A DNA stretch of 64,000 nucleotides, taken from NCBI RefSeq assembly GCF_004798665.1, contig NZ_CP039292.1, forward strand, positions 1,922,001 through 1,986,000. The letters run 5' to 3'. Below, piece by piece: positions 28,787 through 38,048 of the stretch (positions are counted from its first letter, which is position 1; every line of letters starts with the position of its first letter). This DNA comes from Actinomyces procaprae (GTDB taxonomy: Bacteria > Actinomycetota > Actinomycetes > Actinomycetales > Actinomycetaceae). The position numbers were made by a program, and so were the translations under genes. The notes under the pieces were generated by a model. That model was not told the DNA's origin, did not search any database, and was given only the letters and a program-made list of their open reading frames with translations.

Positions 28787-31192
28787 TCAGTCAGCAATCA
28801 CCGAGCCGTCCAGGTGCAGGCCGAAGCCGTAGTCGTAGGTATTGCCTGCGGAGTCGGTGTAGGGGGTCACGTCCTTCGGAACGTCCTCCTGATTGGCCTC
28901 CACGGTGTCCATGTCCGCCGGGAACTGGATGGGCAGGCGGCCGTTGGACTCGTGCAGGCCGAGTGCGATCCGGATAAGAGCCTCGTCGGCAACGCCGAAG
29001 CCGACTATGACGGCGTCGGCATGCGCCTCAAACTCTGCGGGGATCACCGGGTTCGTGGCCTTGAGCGCCACGACGACGGGAATGTCCCGCCCCGAGGCTG
29101 CCACCGCCTCGGCGGCGCGGTTGAAGGCGTCCAGGTCGGCGCCGTTCGAGATCGCCGAAGTCGCCCCGTAGTAGGAGCGGTTCTCCCGACTGCCGTCGGC
29201 GCGGACGTCCCCGGAGACCGAGGTGCGCCGGACGTGCTCCCCATCGGCGGTGTAGGCGCCGTACTGGAGGGTGAGCGGGTACCAGCTGTCCTCCTCCTCG
29301 TTCCAGCCGGCCTTGGAGAAGCTGGTGCCATTGATCGGCGAGCGCATGCCCACCAGCACCAGGTCCACATCGGTCAGGTCGGGGGCGGTGTAGCCGGTGA
29401 CGTGTCCGTCGGCGTCGTATTCGACCTCGTCGGTGACGACCTGCCCGAAGTACTGTTCGGCGACCTCCACGTCCAAAGAGGGTCCCTCGGTGTACTCCGC
29501 CTCGCTGAAGGCACTGTTGAATCCCGTGTCGTAGGTCTGCGGGATGTAGACGGTCTTGTCAGAGAAGTCCGCCTGCGGGTCCAGGGCGATGGCGCCGTCG
29601 TTCTTGAGGGTCACGACGGAGTTGAGCTGGGCCTCCTGTCCGGCCGTCACCTTGTCCTGTGATCCCACCTGCGCCTGGGACGCGGCCAGGTCCAGGAACG
29701 GGTTGTCGAAGGCGCCGATGTTGAAGGACATGGTCAGGATCCGCGCCGCCGACTGCTGCCAGCGGGTCTGCGCGTCAATGTCCAGCTCCCCGGCCTCGTA
29801 CGCCTCCTGCCACAGGTCGTAGGCGGCCAGGACGGGGGCGGCGTCGTTGTTGCCGCCGAACATGTCGGTGCCGTTCTTGATGATCTCGAAGTGACGCTCC
29901 GCGACGCTCAGGTCCTCCGCCCCCCAGCCGGTTGCGATCACCGGGTCGTCGGGGTCGGTGGTGGCGCGGGTGACACCCCAGTCGGTGACCACGACGCCCT
30001 CATAGGAGTTGCCCTCGCGCAGCTCGGAAAGCTTGCCGTCGTCGTAGGAGGAGCCCATCCGCTGGGCGTACTCGGGCTCGCCGTCGGCGTTCAGGGTGAT
30101 GGAGTAGGAGGTCATCACCGCCGCGGAGTCCAGCGCCTGTTGGAACACCGACCGGTGCTCTGCGGAGTTGCCGCCCACCATGACCTCGTACTTGCCGGCA
30201 TTGGTGTGGGACTCGCGCCCGCCCTCGCCGGCGCCGTCTCCGGGCCAGTGCTTGATCATGGTAGCCACCGAGTCCGTGCCCCAGCCGCTCTCGCCGCCGT
30301 CCTGCGTGTACGTGCCCTGGAAGCCGGCGACGTAGTTGGCGGCCATCGCCCCGGCCATCTCGGCGTCCTCACCGAAGGTGCCGGACACGCGCAACCAGCG
30401 GGGCTCCGTAGCCAGGTCGATCTGCGGGGACAGGGCCGTGCCGATGCCGAGGCTCCGGTATTCCTGGGAGGCCATCTGCCCGAACTGGAGCACCGTGTCG
30501 GGGTCGAAGGTGGCGGCCAGTCCCAGCGATCCGGGCCAGCTGGAGAGCTCACCCGCTCCCGTGAAGGCGCCGTCGCCGGAGGCGTCTGAGCGCGGATCGG
30601 AGGAGAAGTTGACGGGAATGTAGGGGGTGTCGGCCGCGGCCAGGGTCTCCACGTACGCCTGCATCTGGTTGACCCACTGCACGTTGGCGGTTACGTCCGA
30701 GCCGCCCGCATTCAGCACTGCCCGCAGGTGGGACTCGGACAGGTACTCCTGCTGCTCCGTGGTCAGCCCGTCCTCGGGCGCGCGCTCATGGGCGGAGAAG
30801 AGCATCAGTCCGGCCATCTGCTCCTTGGACAGTCCGACGGCGTAGTCGGCGGCGCGCTCGCTCCCCTCCAGTCGCCAGTCCTCGGCGGGGTCGAGTTCGC
30901 CGTTGCCGTTGAGGTCCTTGAAGGCGTAGGTGTACTCGCCCTCGACCTGCTCAATGACGGTCATGCCGCCGTCCGCCGAGTAGCTCAGCACCCGGCCCCC
31001 GTTGGGGTTGACGATTCTGATGAACCTGGTCTGGCCGTCATCCAGTTCCTGGGTGACATAGGTGTTGCTGTTGTTGTCCAGGGTCGAGGATGCGGTCGCA
31101 TCGGCGGTGGAACCGCCGGAGGTGCATCCCGTCAGGGCCAGGGCCGCAGCGACGGCTATGGCGGCCAGGCCCCTTCCGTACGTGATCCTCAT
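28787..31192 (-). CDS. Secreted GH3 glycosidase lipoprotein
   Basis: 801-aa extracytoplasmic enzyme. Lipobox LTGC places the lipidated Cys at residue 23 after a hydrophobic signal (GLAAIAVAAALALTG). An EF-hand-like segment DLNGNGELDPAEDWRL precedes the barrel, as seen in a distinct GH3 subgroup. Barrel motifs are PQIDLATEPRWLRVSGTFGED, IKHWPGDGAGEGGRESH and candidate nucleophile Asp404 in GVVVTDWGVT; the following sandwich domain contains VTLKNDGAIALDP. Domain order is classical. ATG 31192 has AAGGAG. It probably cleaves beta-glycosides at the cell surface; substrate unknown. Confidence 0.88.
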   Translation of the reverse strand: MRITYGRGLAAIAVAAALALTGCTSGGSTADATASSTLDNNSNTYVTQELDDGQTRFIRIVNPNGGRVLSYSADGGMTVIEQVEGEYTYAFKDLNGNGELDPAEDWRLEGSERAADYAVGLSKEQMAGLMLFSAHERAPEDGLTTEQQEYLSESHLRAVLNAGGSDVTANVQWVNQMQAYVETLAAADTPYIPVNFSSDPRSDASGDGAFTGAGELSSWPGSLGLAATFDPDTVLQFGQMASQEYRSLGIGTALSPQIDLATEPRWLRVSGTFGEDAEMAGAMAANYVAGFQGTYTQDGGESGWGTDSVATMIKHWPGDGAGEGGRESHTNAGKYEVMVGGNSAEHRSVFQQALDSAAVMTSYSITLNADGEPEYAQRMGSSYDDGKLSELREGNSYEGVVVTDWGVTRATTDPDDPVIATGWGAEDLSVAERHFEIIKNGTDMFGGNNDAAPVLAAYDLWQEAYEAGELDIDAQTRWQQSAARILTMSFNIGAFDNPFLDLAASQAQVGSQDKVTAGQEAQLNSVVTLKNDGAIALDPQADFSDKTVYIPQTYDTGFNSAFSEAEYTEGPSLDVEVAEQYFGQVVTDEVEYDADGHVTGYTAPDLTDVDLVLVGMRSPINGTSFSKAGWNEEEDSWYPLTLQYGAYTADGEHVRRTSVSGDVRADGSRENRSYYGATSAISNGADLDAFNRAAEAVAASGRDIPVVVALKATNPVIPAEFEAHADAVIVGFGVADEALIRIALGLHESNGRLPIQFPADMDTVEANQEDVPKDVTPYTDSAGNTYDYGFGLHLDGSVIAD

Positions 31193-31360
31193 TGATCTCT
31201 CCTTGCAGGGTTCTACAGGGCTCAGCGGCCCACCCCGGGGGAGGCGGAGCCGCCCGCTCGGACGCGCCCTCAGGGGGTGCGACGACGCCGGTCTCCTCAC
31301 CGCGCCCATAAGGGACGCAGGTGTGCCCGCGCCGTCAGCTGGGATGTCCGAACCCCACGA

Positions 31361-31467
31361 TCATATGAGACGCAGCTCACCCCAAACCTGCCTTTCGGCG
31401 CGTTCTGTCGCTTACGGCGCATGTTCTGCGGTCACACCGCCCCAGCCGTTGTCCCGTCATATGAGAC
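31361..31467. promoter_or_regulatory. Two TCATATGAGAC direct repeats upstream of stand-alone trpB
   Basis: TCATATGAGAC occurs at 31361-31371 and again at 31457-31467, 96 bp apart; the core TCATATGA is a perfect palindrome. Both lie in the 366-bp space between the divergent GH3 lipoprotein and trpB genes. This is a candidate operator pair for an unknown regulator. A small hairpin (ACCGCC, 31521-31526, with 31531-31536) precedes the trpB ribosome site. Confidence 0.4.
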
Positions 31468-31558
31468 ACCGGGGTGCGCTTTTGCCCGACGCCCGGACGC
31501 CTCCTAACCTCACGAAGGCGACCGCCGTCGGGCGGTGGAACCAGTTCAGGAGGAGCCA

Positions 31559-32884
31559 GTGCACACCCCCGCAGACCACGAGACCCCCCTCCCCGGGGCG
31601 GCCCCCACCGCCAACCGCGTGCCCACCGGCCCCCTCGGCCCCGACGCGCCCGGATACACCCCTCCCCCGGCGGGCGCGGACGTCCCGCGTGAGACGATCC
31701 TGCCCGCATACTTCGGCCGCTTCGGCGGCCAGGAGGTGCCCGCCGAGCTGCTGCCGGCGCTTGATGAGCTCGAGGCGGCCTACACCGAGGCGGTCGCGGA
31801 TCCCGCCTTCGAGGCGGAGCTGGCAAGCCTGCGAGCCGACTACCTGGGGCGCGAGACCCCCATCTTCGAGTGCCGTCACCTGCCACTGACCGGTGGGGCC
31901 CGCATCCTGCTCAAGCGGGAGGACCTGGCTCACGGCGGCGCCCACAAGGGAAACAACGCCCTCGGCCAGGCACTACTGGCCAAGCGCATGGGCAAGCGGC
32001 GGCTGATCGCGGAGACCGGCGCCGGCCAGCACGGCACCGCCACCGCCATGGTGGCGGCACTGATGGGCATGGAGTGCACCATCTACATGGGTGCGCACGA
32101 CGTGGAGCGGCAGCGCCCCAATGTTGAGCGCATGGAGCTGATGGGCGCGACCGTGGTTCCGGTGACCGCCGGGCAGGCGGGCCTGAAGGATGCGATCGAC
32201 GCCGCCCTGGCCGAGTGGTGCACCCGCCTGGAGGACACCTTCTACCTGATGGGCTCGGCCACCGGGCCGCACCCCTTCCCCTCCATTGTGCGCCACTTCC
32301 AGGAGGTCATCTCGGCGGAGTCCCGCCGCCAGGTGCTGGAGCGCTTCGGCGCCCTGCCCGACGCCGTCATCGCGGCTGTGGGAGGCGGCTCGAACGCGAT
32401 CGGCGCCTTCGCCGCCTACCTGGATGACCCGTCGGTGCGGCTGATCGGGGTGGAGCCGGCCGGGCGGGGCCTGTCCACCGGCGAGCACGGCGCCCCCATC
32501 AACGCCGGGCGCACCGGCGTGCTGCACGGCATGCGCTCCTTCGTCATGCTCGACGACGACGGCACCGTCCTGCCCTCGCACTCGGTCTCCGCCGGGCTCG
32601 ACTACCCGTCGGTGGGCCCGGAGCACGCTCACCTGGCGGACACCGGTCGGGCCGAGTACGTGGCCGTCACCGACGCCGAGGCGCTGGAGGCCTTCCGCCT
32701 GCTGAGCCGCCACGAGGGCATCATCCCGGCGATGGAGTCGGCGCACGCGGTGGCGCAGGCGCTGAAGATGGCCCGCAAGCCCGCGGAGCAGGCAACGCCG
32801 GGCGCGCCCGGGCCGCTGCTGCTGGTGAATCTGTCCGGTCGTGGCGACAAGGACATGGACGAGGTGCGCGAGCACCTGTCCTGA
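31559..32884 (+). CDS. trpB: Tryptophan synthase beta chain, stand-alone copy
   Basis: PLP enzyme that condenses indole and serine to tryptophan. The 441-aa sequence has an unusual Pro/Ala-rich extension of about 45 residues before YFGRFGGQEVPAELLPAL. The PLP lysine is in [13 protein letters not shown], the catalytic Glu in [15 protein letters not shown], and the phosphate loop is [12 protein letters not shown] 31559 follows GGAGGAG. It is not in the trp operon and has no trpA beside it, whereas a second TrpB exists as a TrpC fusion at 39830. A salvage role for indole, or expression under different control, is possible (inference). Confidence 0.93.
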   Translation: MHTPADHETPLPGAAPTANRVPTGPLGPDAPGYTPPPAGADVPRETILPAYFGRFGGQEVPAELLPALDELEAAYTEAVADPAFEAELASLRADYLGRETPIFECRHLPLTGGARILLKREDLAHGGAHKGNNALGQALLAKRMGKRRLIAETGAGQHGTATAMVAALMGMECTIYMGAHDVERQRPNVERMELMGATVVPVTAGQAGLKDAIDAALAEWCTRLEDTFYLMGSATGPHPFPSIVRHFQEVISAESRRQVLERFGALPDAVIAAVGGGSNAIGAFAAYLDDPSVRLIGVEPAGRGLSTGEHGAPINAGRTGVLHGMRSFVMLDDDGTVLPSHSVSAGLDYPSVGPEHAHLADTGRAEYVAVTDAEALEAFRLLSRHEGIIPAMESAHAVAQALKMARKPAEQATPGAPGPLLLVNLSGRGDKDMDEVREHLS

Positions 32885-32936
32885 CGGACGAGGTACCCGC
32901 GCACCTGCCATATCTGCCCAGATCAGCGCAGTCGTT

Positions 32937-35900
32937 TCACTCGGCGCTCGCCCGGGCCTTGGCCCGCTTCGACCGCCACCGCAGCACGACGGCGGTCATC
33001 GCGCCCACGCACAGCAGGCCGGTGGCCACGTCAATGACGATAGCCATGGTGGTGAGCCGGTCCAGGCCGCCATCATCGGTCTCCACGGTGTAGTTGCCGG
33101 AGTTGGCCACCGTGTAGAGCACGTTCTTCGAGGCCTGCCGCAGCGCCGTCACCATGGTCGGCGAGTCCGGGTTCTCAATCTCCGAGCGGGCCTGGGAGCC
33201 CATGCCCAGCATGATGTCGTTGCCGTTGAGCACCGAGTCCATGGTGATCTGGTAGCCGTAGGAGCCGTACCAGTCGGTCAGCACCATGCCCTCGAAGCCC
33301 CACTCGTCCCGCAGGACGCCGTTGAGCAGGTCCGCGTTGGCGCCGGCGTACCGGTTGCCGATGAAGTTGAAGGAGGACATCACCGCGTACGGTCCCTCCG
33401 CCCGGTTCTTCACCACGATCTCGAAGGGCTTCATGTAGATCTCCCGCATGGTCTGCTCGGTGGCGTAGGTCTGCAGCAGCGTGCAGCGGTTGATCTCCTG
33501 GTCGTTCATCACGAAGTGCTTGATGTAGCCGTACACGCCCTTGGCCGCCGCGGCGTTGGTGGTTGCCGAGGCGAGCTTGCCCGCGAGCACGCCGTCCTCC
33601 GAGTAGTACTCGAAGTTGCGCCCGCCGAAGGCGGTGCGGTGGGTGTTCATGGCGGGGCCGTACCAGCCGTAGATGTGGGCGTCGGCGTACTCCTGGGCGA
33701 TACCTCCGCCGACTTCGCCTGCCAGCTCGGTGTTCCAGGTCTGGGCGATGAGCACCTCGGCCGGGTAGGGGGTGCCCATCACGCCGATTACCCAGTCGTT
33801 CAGGCCGGCGGGTCCGTCGGAGTCGAGCGTGGCCCGCTTGTCGATGGAGCCGATGCCGACGGTCTGGAAGCCGCCGACGGCGACCAGCTCGGACATCTCC
33901 GCGACGGTGAGCTGGTCGAGCAGTTGCTCCCACTGCTCGTCGTCGTAGGCCAGGCCGGTCATGTCTCGCAGGCTCAGGTCGCCGCGTGCACCCGTCGTGG
34001 GCATGACCGCGTCGGGGTCCTCATGATCGGCCGGGTTGTAGTTGGCCACCGAGTAGGAGTCGATGAAGGCCTTCTCCTCCTCGGTCATGGTCAGGTCCTC
34101 GGCACTCGGCGCGGCGGTGGCCTCGTCATAGTTGGCGAAGCCGCCGGCGCGGGAGAGATACGTGACGCCGCCCGCCGAGTAGTCCTCGAAGCGGTTCGTG
34201 GCGGTCTCGAAGTCGGAGGTGCGCCCCTGGGCGGAGTAGTCCACGTCGGCATCGACCGTGAAGGTCTCGGAGTCCAGCACGGTGTGGGAGTCGGAGCGCG
34301 CGGAGATGGTGTACTCGCCGGCCTCCAGCACGTAGCCGCCGTCGGCGGTCTTCAGGGCGGAGGAGTCGTAGGAGGCGAGCTCCTCCTTGGGAATCACGAA
34401 GTCGATCGCCTGGGTGGCACCGGGGTCGAGCAGCTCCGTCTTGGCGAAGTCGATCAGGTTCACGGAGGCCTTCTCGATGCCGCCGTCGGTGTACGGCGGC
34501 GTGGAGTACAGCTCGACGACGTCCTTGCCGGCCACGTCACCGGTGTTGGTGACGGTGACCGTCACCTGCACCTCGTCCCCGTCGGCATTGAAGGCGGTGA
34601 TGTCGTGGGTGAAGTCGGTGTAGGACAGCCCGTAGCCGAAGGGGTAGCGCACGGCGGCGTCGTAGTCGAAGCCCTCCACGGCGTCGTCGTGGGCGGTCTC
34701 GTAGTAGCGGTAGCCCACGTAGATGCCCTCGTTGTAGCTCACGCGGCCGAGTACGCCCTGGAATCCGGGATCGGCGGCCGTGTACTGCTCCACCAGGTCA
34801 TCCACATTCGTGTAGGTGAAGTTGCCGTAGTTGTTGTAGGCGGGCGTGGCGGTCAGGTCGTTGACGAACATGTCCACGGTGTGCCCGGAGGGGTTGACCT
34901 CGCCGGACAGGATGCGCCCCAGGGCGCCCATGGCGTTCTGGCCCGTTCCGGGGGCCAGCAGCACGGACTTGATGGAGGGGTAGTCGTCCAGCCAGCCCAG
35001 CTCCATCGTGTTGTTGGAGTTGATCAGCACGATCACCTGGGAGAAGTTGTCGTTGACGATCTGCAGCATGTCCTTCTCGGTGCGCGACAGCTGCAGGTAG
35101 TGCTCGCCCGCCTCGAAGTCGTCGTAGTCGCCGTTATTGGTGTACTCGGCGTTGAAGTAGGAGTAGCGCTGATTGCCGCCGGCCACCGTGTCGGCCATCT
35201 TGGCGTAGTCGCCGTCGATCACGGCCTTCATGTCGGTGGGCAGGTCCTGTCCCTCGCCGCCGGAGCGGGCCAGCACCACCACGGCGGTGTCGGAGAAGTC
35301 CTTGGCCTCATCCAGCACCTCGTCGGTGTAGGCGTCGGCGGTCGGCTCCGGCAGGGTCCAGTCGGTGAAACCGATCGTGCCGGTCTCCAGCAGTGCGCGG
35401 GTGTCCCGGTAGGAGGTGTACAGCTGCGTGAGGGTGTCGTTGGTGGCGTAGCCGGCGTCGTGCAGGGAGTCCAGGACACCGGTCGCGTTGGACATGTCCG
35501 CGGCGCCGGAGCCGGTACCGCCGTAGATCGGTACGGTGGAGGCCCACCCGAAGACGTTGAGGCTGGTGGTCTCGGCGGGCAGCGGCAGCAGGTCGTCGTC
35601 GTTCTCCGCCAGGACGAATCCCTCGTCACCGACGCGGCCGATGATCTCCTCCGACGCGGCGCGCGAGGCGTCGGAAACCGATCCGCGTACGTTCACGAGG
35701 ATGGACACGGTCGAGTACAGCGGACCGAAGACCACCAGGTTGCCGATCACGACGACGGCCACCACGCCGGTCAGGCCGGCGCCCCAGCGCCACAGGTGGC
35801 GGTCCCCCTTCTTGGCCAGCCAGTGCGCGCCGATCGCCACCGCGATCGCCACCAGGATGATGGCCAGGAGCGCGTAGATGTAGCCGGCGCAGTTGTGGAC

Positions 35901-35978
35901 ATATGTCTCGACGTCGGCCGATGAGACTCCCATGCCGCCGAGTATTGGCGTGAGGATGTTGATGATGAGTTGGAGCAC
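32937..35978 (-). CDS. Membrane-anchored GH3 glycosidase with swapped domain order (paralogue)
   Basis: 1013-aa paralogue of the 24431 enzyme with the same inverted architecture. Two N-terminal helices (YIYALLAIILVAIAVAIGAHW, AGLTGVVAVVVIGNLVVFGPL) precede the sandwich (EGFVLAENDDDLLPL, VFGWASTVPIYGGTGSGA), then YPFGYGLSYTDF and an FnIII-like part. The barrel follows (DSDGPAGLNDW, GRNFEYYSEDG, KHFVMNDQEINR) with nucleophile Asp902 in GMVLTDWYGSYG, and a last helix (MAIVIDVATGLLCVGAMTAVVL) with a basic tail. GTG 35978 has AAGGAG. It is convergent with trpB across 52 bp. It presumably acts outside the cell; substrate unknown. Confidence 0.9.
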   Translation of the reverse strand: MLQLIINILTPILGGMGVSSADVETYVHNCAGYIYALLAIILVAIAVAIGAHWLAKKGDRHLWRWGAGLTGVVAVVVIGNLVVFGPLYSTVSILVNVRGSVSDASRAASEEIIGRVGDEGFVLAENDDDLLPLPAETTSLNVFGWASTVPIYGGTGSGAADMSNATGVLDSLHDAGYATNDTLTQLYTSYRDTRALLETGTIGFTDWTLPEPTADAYTDEVLDEAKDFSDTAVVVLARSGGEGQDLPTDMKAVIDGDYAKMADTVAGGNQRYSYFNAEYTNNGDYDDFEAGEHYLQLSRTEKDMLQIVNDNFSQVIVLINSNNTMELGWLDDYPSIKSVLLAPGTGQNAMGALGRILSGEVNPSGHTVDMFVNDLTATPAYNNYGNFTYTNVDDLVEQYTAADPGFQGVLGRVSYNEGIYVGYRYYETAHDDAVEGFDYDAAVRYPFGYGLSYTDFTHDITAFNADGDEVQVTVTVTNTGDVAGKDVVELYSTPPYTDGGIEKASVNLIDFAKTELLDPGATQAIDFVIPKEELASYDSSALKTADGGYVLEAGEYTISARSDSHTVLDSETFTVDADVDYSAQGRTSDFETATNRFEDYSAGGVTYLSRAGGFANYDEATAAPSAEDLTMTEEEKAFIDSYSVANYNPADHEDPDAVMPTTGARGDLSLRDMTGLAYDDEQWEQLLDQLTVAEMSELVAVGGFQTVGIGSIDKRATLDSDGPAGLNDWVIGVMGTPYPAEVLIAQTWNTELAGEVGGGIAQEYADAHIYGWYGPAMNTHRTAFGGRNFEYYSEDGVLAGKLASATTNAAAAKGVYGYIKHFVMNDQEINRCTLLQTYATEQTMREIYMKPFEIVVKNRAEGPYAVMSSFNFIGNRYAGANADLLNGVLRDEWGFEGMVLTDWYGSYGYQITMDSVLNGNDIMLGMGSQARSEIENPDSPTMVTALRQASKNVLYTVANSGNYTVETDDGGLDRLTTMAIVIDVATGLLCVGAMTAVVLRWRSKRAKARASAE

Positions 35979-36199
35979 AGCGGTCTCCTTGGACGGGTAG
36001 GGTTCGGGTCGTGCCCCATGCGGGGCCTGCGGCTCGGCGTGCGCAGGCAGGTGCACAGCGGCGAGCGGGCCATCGTTGGCGTCTTCGACCTTATGGCTCC
36101 GGTCACAGGCACGCTACCGATGCCGCACAATCTGTCCGCCCGGGCGCATTTTCTGCCTCAGGGCCGTCTGCTGGGCCCGTCTCACCACGTGTCGCCGAT

Positions 36200-36228
36200 T
36201 TGGCCGGTCCCGCGGACCGTTCTAGCCT
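36200..36228 (+). promoter_or_regulatory. Candidate trp operon promoter
   Basis: TTGGCC (36200-36205) and TAGCCT (36223-36228) are spaced by 17 bp. The leader ATG begins 6 bp after the -10 hexamer, so transcription would start at or next to the A of the ATG and the leader mRNA would be leaderless. No Shine-Dalgarno precedes the ATG, which fits. Confidence 0.5.
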
Positions 36229-36234
36229 GCAGCC

Positions 36235-36300
36235 ATGACCGCGTTCCGCACCAGCCAGTGGTGGTGGCTCCCCAACGGGCGAGCCACTCAAGCCGCGTAG
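36235..36300 (+). CDS. trpL: trp operon leader peptide
   Basis: A 21-codon reading frame, MTAFRTSQWWWLPNGRATQA followed by A and TAG, contains three consecutive TGG codons (36259-36267). It lies immediately ahead of an attenuator-like set of alternative hairpins and trpE. Ribosome stalling at the Trp codons would sense charged tRNA-Trp. Confidence 0.9.
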   Translation: MTAFRTSQWWWLPNGRATQAA

Positions 36301-36341
36301 TCGGCGCCGGATCACAAGAGCTCGCCACCTGGCGGGCTCTT
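36264..36341 (+). promoter_or_regulatory. trp attenuator (1:2, 2:3 and 3:4 hairpins)
   Basis: Segments 1:2 pair as GTGGCTC (36264-36270) with GAGCCAC (36281-36287). Segments 2:3 pair as GGCGAGC (36278-36284) with GCTCGCC (36320-36326), forming the antiterminator. Segments 3:4 pair as AAGAGCTCGCC (36316-36326) with GGCGGGCTCTT (36331-36341), loop ACCT, with one G-U pair, forming the terminator. Stalling on the Trp codons in segment 1 would free segment 2 to sequester segment 3. The U-run after the terminator is weak. Confidence 0.85.
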
Positions 36342-36388
36342 CGCATTCGGGGCGGATCCTGCCGGTGGCCCGACCAGGAAGGCACCCC

Positions 36389-38047
36389 ATGACACCTCCC
36401 CCACCCACCGTGCTGACACGGTCGGTGCGCTATCACGAAGACGCCGGCCGACTGCTGGAGCAGCTGGCAGGTCGTGGCTTGATCGCCACCACGGCGGACA
36501 CCGGCGAGCCGCGTCCGCTCGACACCGTCCTGCTGGAGTCGGTGGACATCGCCACCAAGGTCTCCCGTACGACGATCGCCGTTCTGGAGGCCTCGGCGCG
36601 CCTGACCTGCCAGGGACGGGAAGTCACGGCCGAGGCGCTTCCCCAGGCAAGCGCCGACGGCGCCGCCGCGCTGGAGCGCCTGCGCACCGCCCTGGCTGAG
36701 TATGTCACCGCCGACGCCGACCAGACGCTCACCCTCGCCTTCCCGGCCGCCCCGGGCGACGTGGAGGAGCGCGACCGCCTCAAGTCCGTCTCCACCATTG
36801 AGCCGCTGCGGGCGCTGGCGTCCACGGAGGTGGATCACCCGCACCTGCCACTGGTGGCCGGCGCATTCGCCTTCGACTACCTGGCGACCTTCGAGGACCT
36901 GCCCGAGGTGGCGATGGGTGCGAACACCTGCCCCGACTACCTCTTCTATAGCGCCCGCATCATCCTGGTGATCGACCACCCCACCCGCAGCGCGACGCTC
37001 GTGGGCGCCTCGGTGGACGCCGCCGACCTCGCCGACCGCATCGACGCGCTGGCGGCTGCCGCGGACGCCTTCGCCGCCGGGGACGCCGCAGCCACACAGA
37101 GCCCGGTCCCGCGGGGCGCCGCTGGCGGTGTCGCCCGCCCGGTCCTGCACGCCGCCCCCACCCAGTCCGACGCCGACTACGCCGCCGTCGTGGAGTCCTT
37201 GAAGGAGTCGATCGCCGCCGGGGATGTCTATCAGGTGGTGCCCGCCCGCGGCTTCACCCTGCCCTGCCCGGACGCGCTGGCCGCCTACCATGCGCTGCGC
37301 GAGTCCAACCCGAGCCCGTACATGTTCTACGTCGCCGCCCCGGACTTCGAGCTGCTGGGTGCCTCCCCGGAGTCGGCGCTGCTGCACTCGGCCAAGACCG
37401 GGCAGGTCGCCATCCGGCCCATTGCCGGCACCCGGCCGCGGGGGCTGCGGCCCGACGGCACCGTCGACCACGAACTGGATACGCGGCTGGAGCTGGAGCT
37501 GCGCACCGACGCCAAGGAGGTCGCCGAGCACGTGATGCTGGTGGACCTGGCCCGCAACGACGTCGCCCGGGTGTCCGTGCCCGGAACGCGCCGGGTAGAG
37601 GATCTGCTGCGCGTGGACCGCTACAGCCGGGTCATGCACCTGGTCTCGGAGGTATCCGGGCAGCTGGCCCCGGACCTGGACGCCCTGGACGCCTTCCGCG
37701 CCTCCATGACCATGGGCACTCTCACCGGCGCCCCCAAGCTGCGGGCGGCCGAGCTGATCCGCGACGCCGAGGGGGTGCGGCGGGGCAGTTACGGCGGCTC
37801 GGTCGGCTACTTCCGGGGCGACGGCGAGCTGGACACCTGCATCGTCATCCGCTCCGCCTTCGTGCGCGGGGGCACGGCGCTGGTGCAGGCCGGGGCCGGC
37901 GTGGTCGCCGACTCGGTGCCGGCCGCCGAGGCCGCCGAGACGGTGCACAAGGCCAGCGCGGTGCTGGCGGCCGTCGCCGCCGCGCAGGGGGCCGAGCTCG
38001 TCATCGACTCCGGCGATAACGCCGCCCAGCCGGAAGGGAGGCGCTGA
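36389..38047 (+). CDS. trpE: Anthranilate synthase component I
   Basis: Converts chorismate to anthranilate with ammonia supplied by TrpG; first committed step of tryptophan synthesis. The 552-aa product has the N-terminal regulatory region including the LLES feedback-type element (TVLLESVDIAT) and FAFDYLATFEDLP. The catalytic domain contains GDVYQVVPARGFTLPCPD, NPSPYMFYV, GASPESALLH, PIAGTRPRG, DLARNDVARVSVPG and TMGTLTGAPKLRAAELI. ATG 36389 is preferred over the in-frame GTG 36365. It is followed after one base by trpG. Confidence 0.96.
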   Translation: MTPPPPTVLTRSVRYHEDAGRLLEQLAGRGLIATTADTGEPRPLDTVLLESVDIATKVSRTTIAVLEASARLTCQGREVTAEALPQASADGAAALERLRTALAEYVTADADQTLTLAFPAAPGDVEERDRLKSVSTIEPLRALASTEVDHPHLPLVAGAFAFDYLATFEDLPEVAMGANTCPDYLFYSARIILVIDHPTRSATLVGASVDAADLADRIDALAAAADAFAAGDAAATQSPVPRGAAGGVARPVLHAAPTQSDADYAAVVESLKESIAAGDVYQVVPARGFTLPCPDALAAYHALRESNPSPYMFYVAAPDFELLGASPESALLHSAKTGQVAIRPIAGTRPRGLRPDGTVDHELDTRLELELRTDAKEVAEHVMLVDLARNDVARVSVPGTRRVEDLLRVDRYSRVMHLVSEVSGQLAPDLDALDAFRASMTMGTLTGAPKLRAAELIRDAEGVRRGSYGGSVGYFRGDGELDTCIVIRSAFVRGGTALVQAGAGVVADSVPAAEAAETVHKASAVLAAVAAAQGAELVIDSGDNAAQPEGRR

Positions 38048-38048
38048 A

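Noticed and set aside
28771..28790. CTGAGCC-ACT-GGCTCAG hairpin as terminator of the GH3 lipoprotein gene
   Set aside because: Stem of only 7 bp that overlaps the stop codon, with no U-run; too weak to call.
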